Positions 25,470 to 34,011 of a DNA stretch of 51,331 bases are shown piece by piece; within the stretch, counting starts at the first letter, position 1; the number at the start of each line of letters is the position of its first letter. Under the pieces are notes generated by a model. The model searched no databases, was not told the origin of the DNA, and worked only from the letters and a program-made list of their open reading frames with translations. Both the position numbers and the translations under genes were made by a program. The DNA comes from WQUF01 sp031549885 (lineage in GTDB: Bacteria; Bacillota; Clostridia; Clostridiales; Clostridiaceae): positions 1 through 51,331 of the forward strand of contig JAVBPD010000083.1 in assembly GCA_031549885.1 (NCBI GenBank), read 5' to 3'.

Positions 25470-26027
25470 ATGGAGGAGAAAATTAATAATTTATGGGAAT
25501 ATAAAAGCATTATTATTGATAAATACAAAAATTGCGCAAATCTTTCCAAATTACATGAAAAAAGCTACGAATACTATAGTTCTAAATTTAAATTATTTAG
25601 GATTTGTGAAGTATTTTTTTTATCTTTAATGTGTATTTCATTAATTATATTTTTGTTTACTGATTCAAAATTAATGCTTATATTTTCCGTTGTTTTATCA
25701 ATAGTTATTATGGCTATGGTATTATACAATAAAGATTATATGAATTATTTTAAGTTTACATTACATAAACAAGCTATTGATAAATTTAATAACTTAGCTG
25801 ATCAATATAAAAATTTAAAATTAGATTTAGAGAGCCTTAACGTAGATTATGGGTATCTAAGAGAAACTTTAGATTATTTAAACAGTGAATATTATGATTA
25901 TAATTTACAATTTCCTAGACCTATTAACTATAAAGAGGAAATGGCTAAACTTAAAGAGAATTTAAACGATACTGATACAAAGCATATAAATGACGATGGT
26001 ATTATTCCAAAGGAGCTTAGAAGATAG
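25470..26027 (+). CDS. two-TM membrane protein, SLATT/DUF4231-like
   Basis: The 185-residue protein has an N-terminal helix, two membrane helices (about residues 46-66 and 69-87) with a very short turn between them, and a long cytoplasmic helical tail. The stretch after TM2 (LHKQAIDKFNNLADQYKNL) has the H-A-Y/F-L spacing of SLATT domains, which are predicted pore-forming effectors tied to nucleotide signals in phage defence. That assignment is by eye and not certain. An AGGAGG site supports the ATG. It is followed at 18 bases by a 2H phosphoesterase gene. Confidence 0.6.
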   Translation: MEEKINNLWEYKSIIIDKYKNCANLSKLHEKSYEYYSSKFKLFRICEVFFLSLMCISLIIFLFTDSKLMLIFSVVLSIVIMAMVLYNKDYMNYFKFTLHKQAIDKFNNLADQYKNLKLDLESLNVDYGYLRETLDYLNSEYYDYNLQFPRPINYKEEMAKLKENLNDTDTKHINDDGIIPKELRR

Positions 26028-26045
26028 TTTTAGGAGGAAAAGGAA

Positions 26046-26579
26046 ATGTTATGGGTTATTGTATCTTCCGTAAAAGGTTCTGCAGGAGATTTTAACAAAA
26101 AGATAAAAGAAGAGCTTTTTTATAAATTTAATGCTAAGGGTTCTAAATTACCACCACATTTTACAATAAAAACTCCTTTTGAAATGGAAGATATAAGCTG
26201 CATTGAAAATGCAATTGAAAAATTTTCAAAGATAGCAAAAAGTGAAAAATATATAATTGACGGGTTTAATCATTTTGGAAAAAGAGTTGTATATATGGAT
26301 GTAAAAATGACAAAAGATGCTAAAAAGCTTCACGACACATTGATAGATGAGCTTTTAAAGGTGAATTTGGTTTTTGATAAAAAGGATGGAAAGGATAAAA
26401 AATTTCATATTACCCTTGCTTCAAAGAATGTTCAGACAAATTTTGAGCTTATTTGGAATTATATTCTTGAATTTAAATGCTATTTTGAATTATACTTTGA
26501 CAATATAGAAATATATAAATTTCAAAATAATAAGTGGACGCTTTATAGATGTTTTGCTTTAAAGAAAGTAGAGGTATGA
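26046..26579 (+). CDS. 2H phosphoesterase (2'-5' RNA ligase/LigT-like)
   Basis: The 177-residue protein has the two HxT motifs of the 2H phosphoesterase superfamily, His38-Phe-Thr40 (PPHFTIKTPF) and His121-Ile-Thr123 (KFHITLAS). Members open 2',3'-cyclic phosphates or cut 2'-5' linkages in RNA or nucleotides. AGGAGGAAAAGG precedes the ATG. The stop is 1 base before the dCMP deaminase start. Placement after a SLATT-like gene makes a nucleotide-signal substrate worth testing. Confidence 0.85.
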   Translation: MLWVIVSSVKGSAGDFNKKIKEELFYKFNAKGSKLPPHFTIKTPFEMEDISCIENAIEKFSKIAKSEKYIIDGFNHFGKRVVYMDVKMTKDAKKLHDTLIDELLKVNLVFDKKDGKDKKFHITLASKNVQTNFELIWNYILEFKCYFELYFDNIEIYKFQNNKWTLYRCFALKKVEV

Positions 26580-26580
26580 T

Positions 26581-26991
26581 ATGAGAAAAACATGGGATCA
26601 ATATTTTATGGATATTGCTTTTATGATTAAAGAAAGAAGTACATGCCCTAGGCTTCATGTAGGTGCAATAGTTGTTAAAGATAAAAGAATTAAGGGCACA
26701 GGATATAATGGAAGTCCGTCAGGACTACCTCATTGTGAAGACGTAGGTTGCTTAATGATAGGAAACCATTGTAAAAGAACGATTCATGCAGAGGTTAATG
26801 CCATTATGGAATGTTCACCAGAAGAGAGAAAAGGTGCAACTATTTATGTAACTGCTCAGCCTTGTTTAGAATGCTCAAAGTTAATAATTGCCTCTGGCAT
26901 AACTAAAGTTGTGTATTCAAAAAAATACGACACAGAAGCAAACTTTTTTAAAGAAGCTCCATGGATTGAAGTTGATATTTTGAAAAAATAA
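26581..26991 (+). CDS. deoxycytidylate deaminase (ComEB-like)
   Basis: This 136-residue zinc deaminase converts dCMP to dUMP for thymidylate synthesis. The catalytic zinc site is complete: His69-Ala-Glu71 and Pro94-Cys95-Leu-Glu-Cys98. The GYNGSPSGLPHC segment is the dCMP-deaminase signature, and its second metal site residues are present. It is translated directly behind the 2H phosphoesterase, with the ribosome site (GAGGT) inside that gene. Confidence 0.92.
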   Translation: MRKTWDQYFMDIAFMIKERSTCPRLHVGAIVVKDKRIKGTGYNGSPSGLPHCEDVGCLMIGNHCKRTIHAEVNAIMECSPEERKGATIYVTAQPCLECSKLIIASGITKVVYSKKYDTEANFFKEAPWIEVDILKK

Positions 26992-27022
26992 TATTATCTT
27001 TTAAAGGGCAGGGGGTTTTAAT

Positions 27023-27385
27023 ATTTTATACTATATCATTTTTTTAACCATTTTAAGAGGTTCGCTTTTTGGATATTATTTTAAAAGCTTTAACTTCTCA
27101 TTTCAATATTTGCCATGGTACAATTATATTTTGTTGTTAATTGTCGTCTTTGGGGTTATGGCATCTATTTTGCTATTTAGAAAAAAAATAATAGGATGGT
27201 ATGTTGGAATTTTAATGTTTGTTACAGATGTAGTTTATAATTTAGCTACTTTGTATGATGGCTATAGGCTTGGAGCACTTGATCCTATAACTATTATTTT
27301 AAGAATTGCTTTAGTAATTTGTGGAATATATTTTATATATATTATTTTATCAAATATTAAAAGCAAAAAAAGTATAAGTAAATAA
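27023..27385 (+). CDS. small four-helix membrane protein, probable ATT start
   Basis: The frame opens after a stop codon at about 27001 and contains no ATG, GTG or TTG near a ribosome site. An excellent GGGCAGGGGG (27006-27015) stands 7 bases before ATT (27023), which gives 120 residues beginning with LYYIIFLTILRGSLFGYY after the start. A later TTG (27110) has no ribosome site and would cut off the first membrane helix. Four hydrophobic segments are visible. The function is unknown. It may be cotranscribed with the dCMP deaminase gene 30 bases upstream, and a terminator follows. Confidence 0.65.
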   Translation: MLYYIIFLTILRGSLFGYYFKSFNFSFQYLPWYNYILLLIVVFGVMASILLFRKKIIGWYVGILMFVTDVVYNLATLYDGYRLGALDPITIILRIALVICGIYFIYIILSNIKSKKSISK

Positions 27386-27398
27386 GATACTGAATTTT

Positions 27399-27425
27399 GA
27401 GCTTTCATTTTGAAAGCTCTTTTTT
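27399..27425 (+). terminator. rho-independent terminator
   Basis: A perfect 9-bp stem (27399-27407 with 27411-27419) and a run of T to 27425. It lies between the membrane protein gene and the convergent kinase gene. Confidence 0.85.
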
Positions 27426-27444
27426 AAAGATTTATAAATAAATT

Positions 27445-28836
27445 TTAACTGCCCACATGGCTGTTATCAATTAATTCAATATATATGGTAATTTCTTTAT
27501 TATAGTAATTCATATGAAAGCTGCAATTACCATATTTTCTTAAAATATTTTGAACTGTTGTAAGGCCAATTCCTGAATGATTTTGCTTGCTCGTAAAGCC
27601 ATTTTTAATAACTTCTGCTGTATCAACTGAAACACTAGTACTATTAGATAATATTATTAGCACAGAGGATGGCAACTTAGACTTAATTGTGAATTGAATA
27701 TGCTTTTGTTCAGATTCACAAGATGCTTCAATTGCATTATCAAATAAGCAAGCAAGTACACGGCATAAATCCATTGGATCAATGAATAAATTTAGGTTTG
27801 AAAGATCAGTTGATATTGTGACATCTATATGAACTCCAAATTGCTTGGCCGTTGCTACCTTGTTGTAAATAAGTGAAATTAAAGAAGGATTTTTATCCAT
27901 GTAAGCGCTGAGATTCAGTGCATCTCCTGCTTCAGTGGTTATTTGTTTAAGGGTTGAATGATAATGCCGCAAGCCTTCAAGGTTGCCTATTTCCAGATAA
28001 CCTCCATAAGTTTGAAGTATGTTGTAAAAGTCATGCTTTATTCCTCGAAAATCTTCAACTGTTTCTTTGTATATATTAATATGAGCTGCCATATTTTCCA
28101 TTTCTATAGTTAGCGCTTTTCTATAGTCTTCTAAAATACGGACAATCAATATTAAGCAAATGATTGAAGCAATAAGAAAATATGCTAGGGATTTTTCTTG
28201 CATAAAAAGAGGAATTGAGACTGCTAAAGCAAAGACTATTGAGGAACGTAGGAAATATATTACAATTTCCTTTTTAATATTTGTAAACAGGCTGTCAGAA
28301 ATTTTTATAATTGATTTCCAGCGCTTTATTAGCTTAATGCTTATAAAATAAATAGTTAATATGAGAATTAACACAACAAATTGCTGCTTAAAATCTTTGT
28401 CTATATCATAATGCAATGAATCTAGTTGCGTAAAAATTGTAGAACCAATAAACAAGATGAGATTAGTTTCTGCCATTTGTACCAGGAAAGATATGCTCAT
28501 AATTCTAAATGAGCGAACGGAAGAAAGTCCCAATATTTTTATCCCTAAGTAAGCATAAAGGAGAGCGAAAATAGGATTAATATTCCGAAAAACAAGGTAC
28601 ATAAATGGAGACATTTTCATTGAACCTCCAAGAAAGTATGCTGTATATATTGGTAAAACTGATGCAATAGGTCCACAAATAAAAGAGAAAATTACCTTTT
28701 GCAAAGTACCTGCATGTTCATTATATAGTGACAAAATAATATTTGCATTGCAATATATTGAAATAAATGATAATAAAACTGCAATTGCTGGAAGAGTGAT
28801 TTGAATCAATTCTAAATTTTTTAATTCATTTATCAT
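27445..28836 (-). CDS. AgrC-like sensor histidine kinase (HPK10/GHKL type)
   Basis: The 463-residue protein has six or seven N-terminal membrane helices (about residues 1-235) and a C-terminal GHKL kinase. The phospho-acceptor histidine is in GIKHDFYNIL, the typical AgrC-family sequence; LFDNAIEAS is the N box and GIGLTTVQNIL the G2 box. Such kinases sense peptide signals. No LytTR response regulator, AgrB protease or AgrD peptide gene is adjacent, so it is an orphan here. The ATG at 28836 has an AGGTG site upstream on the minus strand. Confidence 0.88.
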   Translation of the reverse strand: MINELKNLELIQITLPAIAVLLSFISIYCNANIILSLYNEHAGTLQKVIFSFICGPIASVLPIYTAYFLGGSMKMSPFMYLVFRNINPIFALLYAYLGIKILGLSSVRSFRIMSISFLVQMAETNLILFIGSTIFTQLDSLHYDIDKDFKQQFVVLILILTIYFISIKLIKRWKSIIKISDSLFTNIKKEIVIYFLRSSIVFALAVSIPLFMQEKSLAYFLIASIICLILIVRILEDYRKALTIEMENMAAHINIYKETVEDFRGIKHDFYNILQTYGGYLEIGNLEGLRHYHSTLKQITTEAGDALNLSAYMDKNPSLISLIYNKVATAKQFGVHIDVTISTDLSNLNLFIDPMDLCRVLACLFDNAIEASCESEQKHIQFTIKSKLPSSVLIILSNSTSVSVDTAEVIKNGFTSKQNHSGIGLTTVQNILRKYGNCSFHMNYYNKEITIYIELIDNSHVGS

Positions 28837-29098
28837 ATTTTTTTCACCTAAGGATTTACAACGTGTTTATTATATTGGGTATTATTATATCACATATATT
28901 TCATTCTAACTATAATTTATTGTAAATATTAGTACATAAATATTACCATTTAGTAAAAATTATTAATTACATGCTAAATCTTTGAAATATAATCATTTAA
29001 ATCATTTTTTAAATATTTTATAGTTTTTGTGTTGAAGTAAGTCTTCATTAAGATTAATATGAGATTAAAAGTATTATTGAGTAAAGGAAAGTGATAAA
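28837..29098. other. divergent intergenic region
   Basis: About 260 bases between the kinase and ogt. I see no gene, and in particular no small peptide with a ribosome site that would suit the AgrC-like kinase. A possible rightward promoter is TTGAAG (29032-29037), 17 bases, TAATAT (29055-29060). Confidence 0.4.
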
Positions 29099-29581
29099 AT
29101 GCTTTTTTATAGAAAAATGAATAGTCCAATTGGCAACATTACTTTAATTGCTGATGAGAACAATTTAAAGAGGATATTATTTGAAAATGAAGAGGATTCG
29201 ATTTTAAAAGAAGCTTACGATAGCAATGATAATGAAGTTTTAAGTCAAGCTTTTAATGAACTGAGTGAATATTTTAATGGTAGTTTAAGAGAGTTTAAGG
29301 TTAATACAGACCCTATGGGCACAGAATTCCAAAGAAAATGTTGGGATGTTTTAAAAACAATAGAGTATGGAAAGACAATGTGTTATGAAGATGAAGCTGT
29401 AATAATGGGTGATAAAAAAAAGGTTAGAGCTGTAGCTAATGCAAATAGTAAGAATCCAATACCGATTATAATACCATGTCATAGAGTAATAGGAAAAGAT
29501 GGAAGCTTAACAGGTTATGCAGGAGGAATACATATTAAGAAGTTTTTATTAAATTTGGAGGGAAGAGACAGTGATAAATAA
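29099..29581 (+). CDS. ogt: methylated-DNA--protein-cysteine S-methyltransferase
   Basis: This suicide repair enzyme takes alkyl groups from O6-alkylguanine. It is 160 residues, a normal Ogt length. The acceptor cysteine is Cys127 in IIIPCHRVIG. The helix-turn-helix region is changed from the usual YGEIA to YEDEAVIMGDKKKVRAVANA, which keeps the arginine finger. The ribosome site GGAAAG is moderate. Its end overlaps the lipoprotein gene by 11 bases. Confidence 0.92.
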   Translation: MLFYRKMNSPIGNITLIADENNLKRILFENEEDSILKEAYDSNDNEVLSQAFNELSEYFNGSLREFKVNTDPMGTEFQRKCWDVLKTIEYGKTMCYEDEAVIMGDKKKVRAVANANSKNPIPIIIPCHRVIGKDGSLTGYAGGIHIKKFLLNLEGRDSDK

Positions 29582-30068
29582 AAGAAATATAATTTTAATA
29601 GTTTTTTTAGTTTTTTCAGTTTTTTCATTATCATGTTTATCCTGCAATAAAAATACATCAGATAATATAACAAGTACTGATACAATTGTTTTGGATAGTA
29701 CAACTGATAACAGTACTTTTAGTTGGAATGAATATGATGAAAAGTTAAAGACTGTTGCTGAAAGCTTAAATGGATTAAATGATCTATTAAAAGACAGTGT
29801 AAACTATGAAAAAAACAAGCAAAAAATCATATCAGAACTTAATGATTTAGCTAATAAAGCTAATGAGGTTATACAAACAAATGTGCCTACAAGTGATGCT
29901 GATTTAAAAAATAAAATTGATGAATGCATGAAAAATTTAGCTAATGGGGCAAAAAATGCCAATGAAGGAATAAATAGCGATAAAAAAGAACTTCTGGAAA
30001 AAGCGGACGAGATGTTTAAACAAGGAGTAAATAACCTCAATAGTTTCTTAAATAATAATAGTCAATAA
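29571..30068 (+). CDS. putative lipoprotein, coiled-coil rich
   Basis: A 165-residue exported protein. It begins with a charged start, a hydrophobic helix (IILIVFLVFSVFSL) and a lipobox-like LSCLSCNK, so the likely lipidated cysteine is near residue 25. The mature part is low-complexity and helical, rich in Asn, Lys, Asp and Glu. The start is GTG at 29571, with GGAGGG upstream inside ogt. No family is recognised. Confidence 0.75.
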   Translation: MINKRNIILIVFLVFSVFSLSCLSCNKNTSDNITSTDTIVLDSTTDNSTFSWNEYDEKLKTVAESLNGLNDLLKDSVNYEKNKQKIISELNDLANKANEVIQTNVPTSDADLKNKIDECMKNLANGAKNANEGINSDKKELLEKADEMFKQGVNNLNSFLNNNSQ

Positions 30069-30177
30069 GGATTTTTAAAGCGTCTTTTATTGAAATAAAA
30101 AAATGTATATTGGAAACATTAAAACACATACTAGATATGAAAATATTTTAAAACAAAATTAGATTAGAGGTGTTTAA

Positions 30178-31101
30178 ATGTACTTATATACGTTAAACTA
30201 TCATGAAGAAGTAGATTTTATAAAAGCACAAGTAGATAATTTAATAGAATATTTATATACTAAAAATAAATTTTTCGTAAGCGCTGAAAATGAAAATAAT
30301 GATGATATAAATAAGATTAAATTTTCTTATAAGGGAGATGTTAAGGATCCAAAAAGCAAATTCAAGCTGTATCTTTCTGTTATAATTTATAAAATAATAA
30401 TAAACAATTTTATGAATACAAAATTGAAAAAATATTTAAAAAATAACTATATGTATCTAAATTATAACGATTATGCTGAAATTGAAGAGATGTATAAAGG
30501 GATTCTTTTAAATGAAGAGTACGAAATAGATGACGATAGCATTTTTTTCATAAATACTAAAAACTATATCATAAATATAATTGCTAATTATTTTAACGAA
30601 TACGATGAATTAAACATAGAAGGATTTATTAAATTTAGATCAAAAAAAATAGATAATGAATTAGAAGTGGCAATTAATAAATTAGTTGAAAGATTTATGA
30701 TTGAAAAAGAATACAATGAGTTTATAAAACTTCTAAAATATTTTGTTGAAATGCAAGAAAATAAATTAGATGAAGTTCACATATTAGTTGAAAGAAACGG
30801 TGAATATTTAATAAAAAATAAATATGGTGAAGATATATTAGATCTTTTCTCCACTGGATTAAACACTTTAGAGTGCACTGAGATAATTAAGACAGAAGAT
30901 TTGATAATTTCAGGACTTATAACTCAGTGCCCTAAATATGTATTTGTATATGGTACTGATAACGCTTTAAATACAGAAATACTAGATACTATTAAAAAGG
31001 TTTTTGAAGATAGAGCATTTTTTTACGAATACAATTATTTCAAACCTCTAAAGAATTATAATAAAACAAAGGAATATTTAGTTGACAACACTTTTAACTA
31101 A
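30178..31101 (+). CDS. ytxC: putative sporulation protein YtxC
   Basis: A 307-residue, mostly helical soluble protein of the YtxC family. In Bacillus and clostridia ytxC lies just before thrS, as here, and its product is a putative sporulation protein of unknown action. The family call rests on size, context and the C-terminal region (VFVYGTDNALNTEILDTIKKVF). Its last codons contain the -35 box of the thrS promoter. AGAGGTG precedes the ATG. Confidence 0.82.
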   Translation: MYLYTLNYHEEVDFIKAQVDNLIEYLYTKNKFFVSAENENNDDINKIKFSYKGDVKDPKSKFKLYLSVIIYKIIINNFMNTKLKKYLKNNYMYLNYNDYAEIEEMYKGILLNEEYEIDDDSIFFINTKNYIINIIANYFNEYDELNIEGFIKFRSKKIDNELEVAINKLVERFMIEKEYNEFIKLLKYFVEMQENKLDEVHILVERNGEYLIKNKYGEDILDLFSTGLNTLECTEIIKTEDLIISGLITQCPKYVFVYGTDNALNTEILDTIKKVFEDRAFFYEYNYFKPLKNYNKTKEYLVDNTFN

Positions 31102-31110
31102 TGATATAAT
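31082..31110 (+). promoter_or_regulatory. sigma-A promoter of thrS
   Basis: Full consensus TTGACA (31082-31087), a 17-base spacer and TATAAT (31105-31110). The -35 lies inside the last codons of ytxC. Confidence 0.85.
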
Positions 31111-31116
31111 TCAAAA

Positions 31117-31368
31117 ATAAAAACTATGAAGAGGAAGAGTATTTGGATTACAATTTACAGAGAGAGGATAATAGCTGAGATATCCTTAAGTTAAGTGCCA
31201 AAGAAAACCACCATCTGAGTTGATAGCTGAAATTTTAGTAAGCTATTCCGCATAGCATGCGTTAAAAATATTGAGTGATTAATTAAAATATGTTGTTATA
31301 TTTTTTAATTAATAATTTGGGTGGAATCACGATAACTCGTCCCATGTTTGGGATGGGTTTTTTTTTAT
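31117..31368 (+). promoter_or_regulatory. T-box leader of thrS
   Basis: The leader has a long Stem I region with an AGAGAG-type start, the T-box sequence GGGTGGAATCACG (31319-31331), and a terminator (31336-31344 with 31349-31357) followed by nine T. Uncharged threonyl-tRNA should pair with the specifier and stop termination. A likely specifier is the ACC in the AAACCACCA stretch near 31208-31216. Assignment to thrS is from position; the exact specifier is inferred. Confidence 0.9.
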
Positions 31369-31389
31369 ATTTAAAAGGAGGTTAGGGAT

Positions 31390-33309
31390 ATGAAAATTAC
31401 ACTAAAAGATGGAAACAGTTTAGATGTAGAAAGGGGAATTTCTATTTATGATTTAGCTGGTAAATTAAGCTTAAGCCTTCAGAAAAAAACTATTGGAGCA
31501 ATTGTAAATGGAGATTTGGTAGATTTAAGGTTTAATGTTCTCTGCGAGTGCAACGTTGAAATACTGACAAGCGATGATGGAAGAAAAGAATCCCTTCATG
31601 TTTTAAGGCATACTGCTTCTCACATAATGGCTCAAGCTATTAAAAGAATATATAAAGATGCAAAACTTGCCATAGGTCCATCTATTGACGAGGGTTTTTA
31701 CTATGATATTGATTTAGATATTTCTTTAGTTCCAGATGATTTAGCTATGATTGAAAAAGAAATGAATAAAATTATAAAAGAAAATTTGTCTATTGAAAGG
31801 TTTGAACTTCCTAGGCTCGATGCTATAAAATTTGAAGAGGATACAAATGAGCCTTATAAGGTAGAATTAATAAGAGACTTGCCTGAGGATGAAAAAATTT
31901 CATTCTATAAACAAGGGGAATTTACAGATCTTTGTGCAGGGCCTCATTTAAAATCCACTGGAGGTTTAAAAACATTTAAGCTTATGAGCCTTGCTGGAGC
32001 TTATTGGAGGGGCAGTGAAAAAAATAAAATGCTCCAAAGGATATATGGAACAGCGTTTTTTAAAAAAGAAGACTTGGATAATTATGTAACTATGCTTGAA
32101 GAAGCAAAAAAGAGAGATCATAGAAAGCTTGGAAGAGAATTAGGATTATTTGTGATGAAAGAAGAAGGTCCTGGTTTCCCATTTTTCTTACCTAAAGGCA
32201 TGGTTTTAAGGAATATACTTGAAAACTTCTGGAAAGAAAAACACGTAGAAGCAGGATATAGCGAAATAAAAACTCCAATTATGCTAAATGAAGAACTGTG
32301 GCATAGATCAGGACATTGGGATCACTATAAAGATAATATGTATTTTAGTGAAATTGACGAGCAAGGATATTGTATTAAGCCTATGAATTGTCCTGGGGGA
32401 ATACTCATATATAGCGAGGATCTTCATTCTTATAGAGACCTTCCACTTAGAATGGGTGAGCTTGGTATTGTACACAGACATGAAAAGAGCGGTGCTCTGC
32501 ATGGACTTATGAGAGTTAGATGTTTTACTCAAGATGATGCACATATTTTTATGACTAAGGATCAAATAAAGGATGAAATTTTAGGTGTAATTAGACTAGA
32601 TGAATATTTCTATAAATTATTTGGATTTAAATTTAATGTAGAGTTATCCACAAGGCCTGAAAATTCCATGGGATCTGATGAAGATTGGGAAATTGCAACT
32701 AATTCTTTAAGAGAAGCATTGGAAGAATCAGGACTTTCTTATAAAGTAAATGAAGGCGATGGAGCATTTTACGGACCTAAAATTGATTTCCACTTATCAG
32801 ATTGCATAGGAAGAACTTGGCAATGTGGAACAATTCAACTTGATTATCAATTCCCAGAGAAATTTGATTTAACATATATTGGACCTGAAGGGTCAAAATT
32901 AAGACCTATTATGATTCATAGAACTGTACTTGGATCTATTGAAAGGTTTATTGGAATTTTAATTGAGCATTTTGCAGGAGCATTTCCAACATGGCTATCT
33001 CCAGTTCAAGTAAAGGTTATAAACATTACAGATAATCAAGCTGATTATGCTAAAGAGGTTGCAGAAAAATTAAAAGAAAAAGGTCTTAGAGCAGAACTAG
33101 ATGTTAGAAATGAAAAGGTTGGATATAAAATAAGAGAAGCTAGGCTTCAAAAAATACCTTATATGATCATTGTAGGTGATAAAGAAAAGGAACAAAATAC
33201 TATAGCTGTAAGAACAAGAAAGTCTGGGGATATTGGTACCTTAAGCTTAGATGAGTTTACAAATAATATTTTAAAAGAAATTTCTGAAAAATCACTTGAC
33301 ACAATGTAG
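31390..33309 (+). CDS. thrS: threonine--tRNA ligase
   Basis: This enzyme charges tRNA-Thr. The 639-residue length is normal. An N-terminal TGS domain (about 1-60) is followed by the editing domain with HTASHIMAQA. The class II core has the zinc-site cysteine in MNCPGG, motif 2 near GIVHRHEKSGALHGL, RVRCFTQDDAHIF, and motif 3 near IHRTVLGSIERF; the anticodon-binding domain ends the protein. It is controlled by the T-box leader. The last codons carry the -35 box for the infC operon. Confidence 0.97.
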   Translation: MKITLKDGNSLDVERGISIYDLAGKLSLSLQKKTIGAIVNGDLVDLRFNVLCECNVEILTSDDGRKESLHVLRHTASHIMAQAIKRIYKDAKLAIGPSIDEGFYYDIDLDISLVPDDLAMIEKEMNKIIKENLSIERFELPRLDAIKFEEDTNEPYKVELIRDLPEDEKISFYKQGEFTDLCAGPHLKSTGGLKTFKLMSLAGAYWRGSEKNKMLQRIYGTAFFKKEDLDNYVTMLEEAKKRDHRKLGRELGLFVMKEEGPGFPFFLPKGMVLRNILENFWKEKHVEAGYSEIKTPIMLNEELWHRSGHWDHYKDNMYFSEIDEQGYCIKPMNCPGGILIYSEDLHSYRDLPLRMGELGIVHRHEKSGALHGLMRVRCFTQDDAHIFMTKDQIKDEILGVIRLDEYFYKLFGFKFNVELSTRPENSMGSDEDWEIATNSLREALEESGLSYKVNEGDGAFYGPKIDFHLSDCIGRTWQCGTIQLDYQFPEKFDLTYIGPEGSKLRPIMIHRTVLGSIERFIGILIEHFAGAFPTWLSPVQVKVINITDNQADYAKEVAEKLKEKGLRAELDVRNEKVGYKIREARLQKIPYMIIVGDKEKEQNTIAVRTRKSGDIGTLSLDEFTNNILKEISEKSLDTM

Positions 33310-33325
33310 TTTAATAGTATATAAT
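33296..33325 (+). promoter_or_regulatory. sigma-A promoter of the infC operon
   Basis: TTGACA (33296-33301), 18 bases, TATAAT (33320-33325). The -35 lies within the last codons of thrS. Confidence 0.8.
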
Positions 33326-33329
33326 TCAC

Positions 33330-33453
33330 ATGTTAAGGAAGAAGAAACGCCGTTTCTCACCATAGGCGAAAGCTCATATGGTTCAAACTTTATTGCTTTG
33401 TATTGATAAGATATAGCTAAAGTATTAAGAGACGGTTTAAACCGTCTTTTTTT
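33330..33453 (+). promoter_or_regulatory. probable L20 leader and attenuator of infC-rpmI-rplT
   Basis: The structured leader before infC ends in an 18-base perfect palindrome (33430-33447) followed by a T-run to 33453, a terminator. In B. subtilis, ribosomal protein L20 binds such a leader and promotes termination. Position and terminator are seen; the L20 role is from family knowledge. Confidence 0.7.
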
Positions 33454-33478
33454 ATATAATTTATGGAGGTGTCTTAAT

Positions 33479-33988
33479 ATTAACAAAGACTTTCTTGTTA
33501 ATGAAGAAATTCGAGAAAAAGAAGTAAGATTAATTGATTCTGATGGAACTATGATTGGAATTTACTCAGGTAAGGATGCTCTTAAAAGGGCACTTGATAA
33601 AGAACTAGATCTAGTCATGATTTCGCCCAACGCCACTCCGCCTGTGTGTAGAATTATGGACTATAATAAGTTTTATTATGAACAAGCAAAGAAAGACAAA
33701 GAAGCTAAAAAGAAACAAAAGATTATAAGCGTAAAAGAATTAAGGCTTAGCTTAACAATTGAAGAACACGATATAAACATAAAGGCAAACAATGCTAAGA
33801 AATTCCTAAAAGAAGGAGATAAAGTAAAAGTGTCAGTCCGCTTTAGAGGAAGAGAAATGGAGCATTCATATATAGGAGAAGACATACTCAAATTATTCCT
33901 TTCGAAAGTTCAGGATTTTTGTGTAGTAGAAAAAGGTATAAAGCTTGAGGGGAAGAGTATGACTATGTTTTTAGCTCCTAAAAAGTAA
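33479..33988 (+). CDS. infC: translation initiation factor IF-3 (ATT start)
   Basis: IF-3 binds the 30S subunit and checks initiator tRNA and start codon. The frame upstream of the first ATG continues with NKDFLVNEEIREKEVRLID, the conserved IF-3 N-terminus, and reaches ATT at 33479, 8 bases after GGAGGT. ATT is the known self-regulating start of infC in many bacteria. The full protein is 169 residues with the N-domain, a lysine-rich linker and the C-domain (VKVSVRFRGREMEHS). Confidence 0.95.
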   Translation: MNKDFLVNEEIREKEVRLIDSDGTMIGIYSGKDALKRALDKELDLVMISPNATPPVCRIMDYNKFYYEQAKKDKEAKKKQKIISVKELRLSLTIEEHDINIKANNAKKFLKEGDKVKVSVRFRGREMEHSYIGEDILKLFLSKVQDFCVVEKGIKLEGKSMTMFLAPKK

Positions 33989-34011
33989 ATATAATTTTGG
34001 AGGAGATTTTT

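Noticed and set aside
31117..31370. tRNA gene in the leader before thrS (and likewise before pheS at 37545-37767)
   Set aside because: The stem-loops and the GGGTGG..CACG box are those of T-box leaders, and no tRNA cloverleaf ending in CCA was found.
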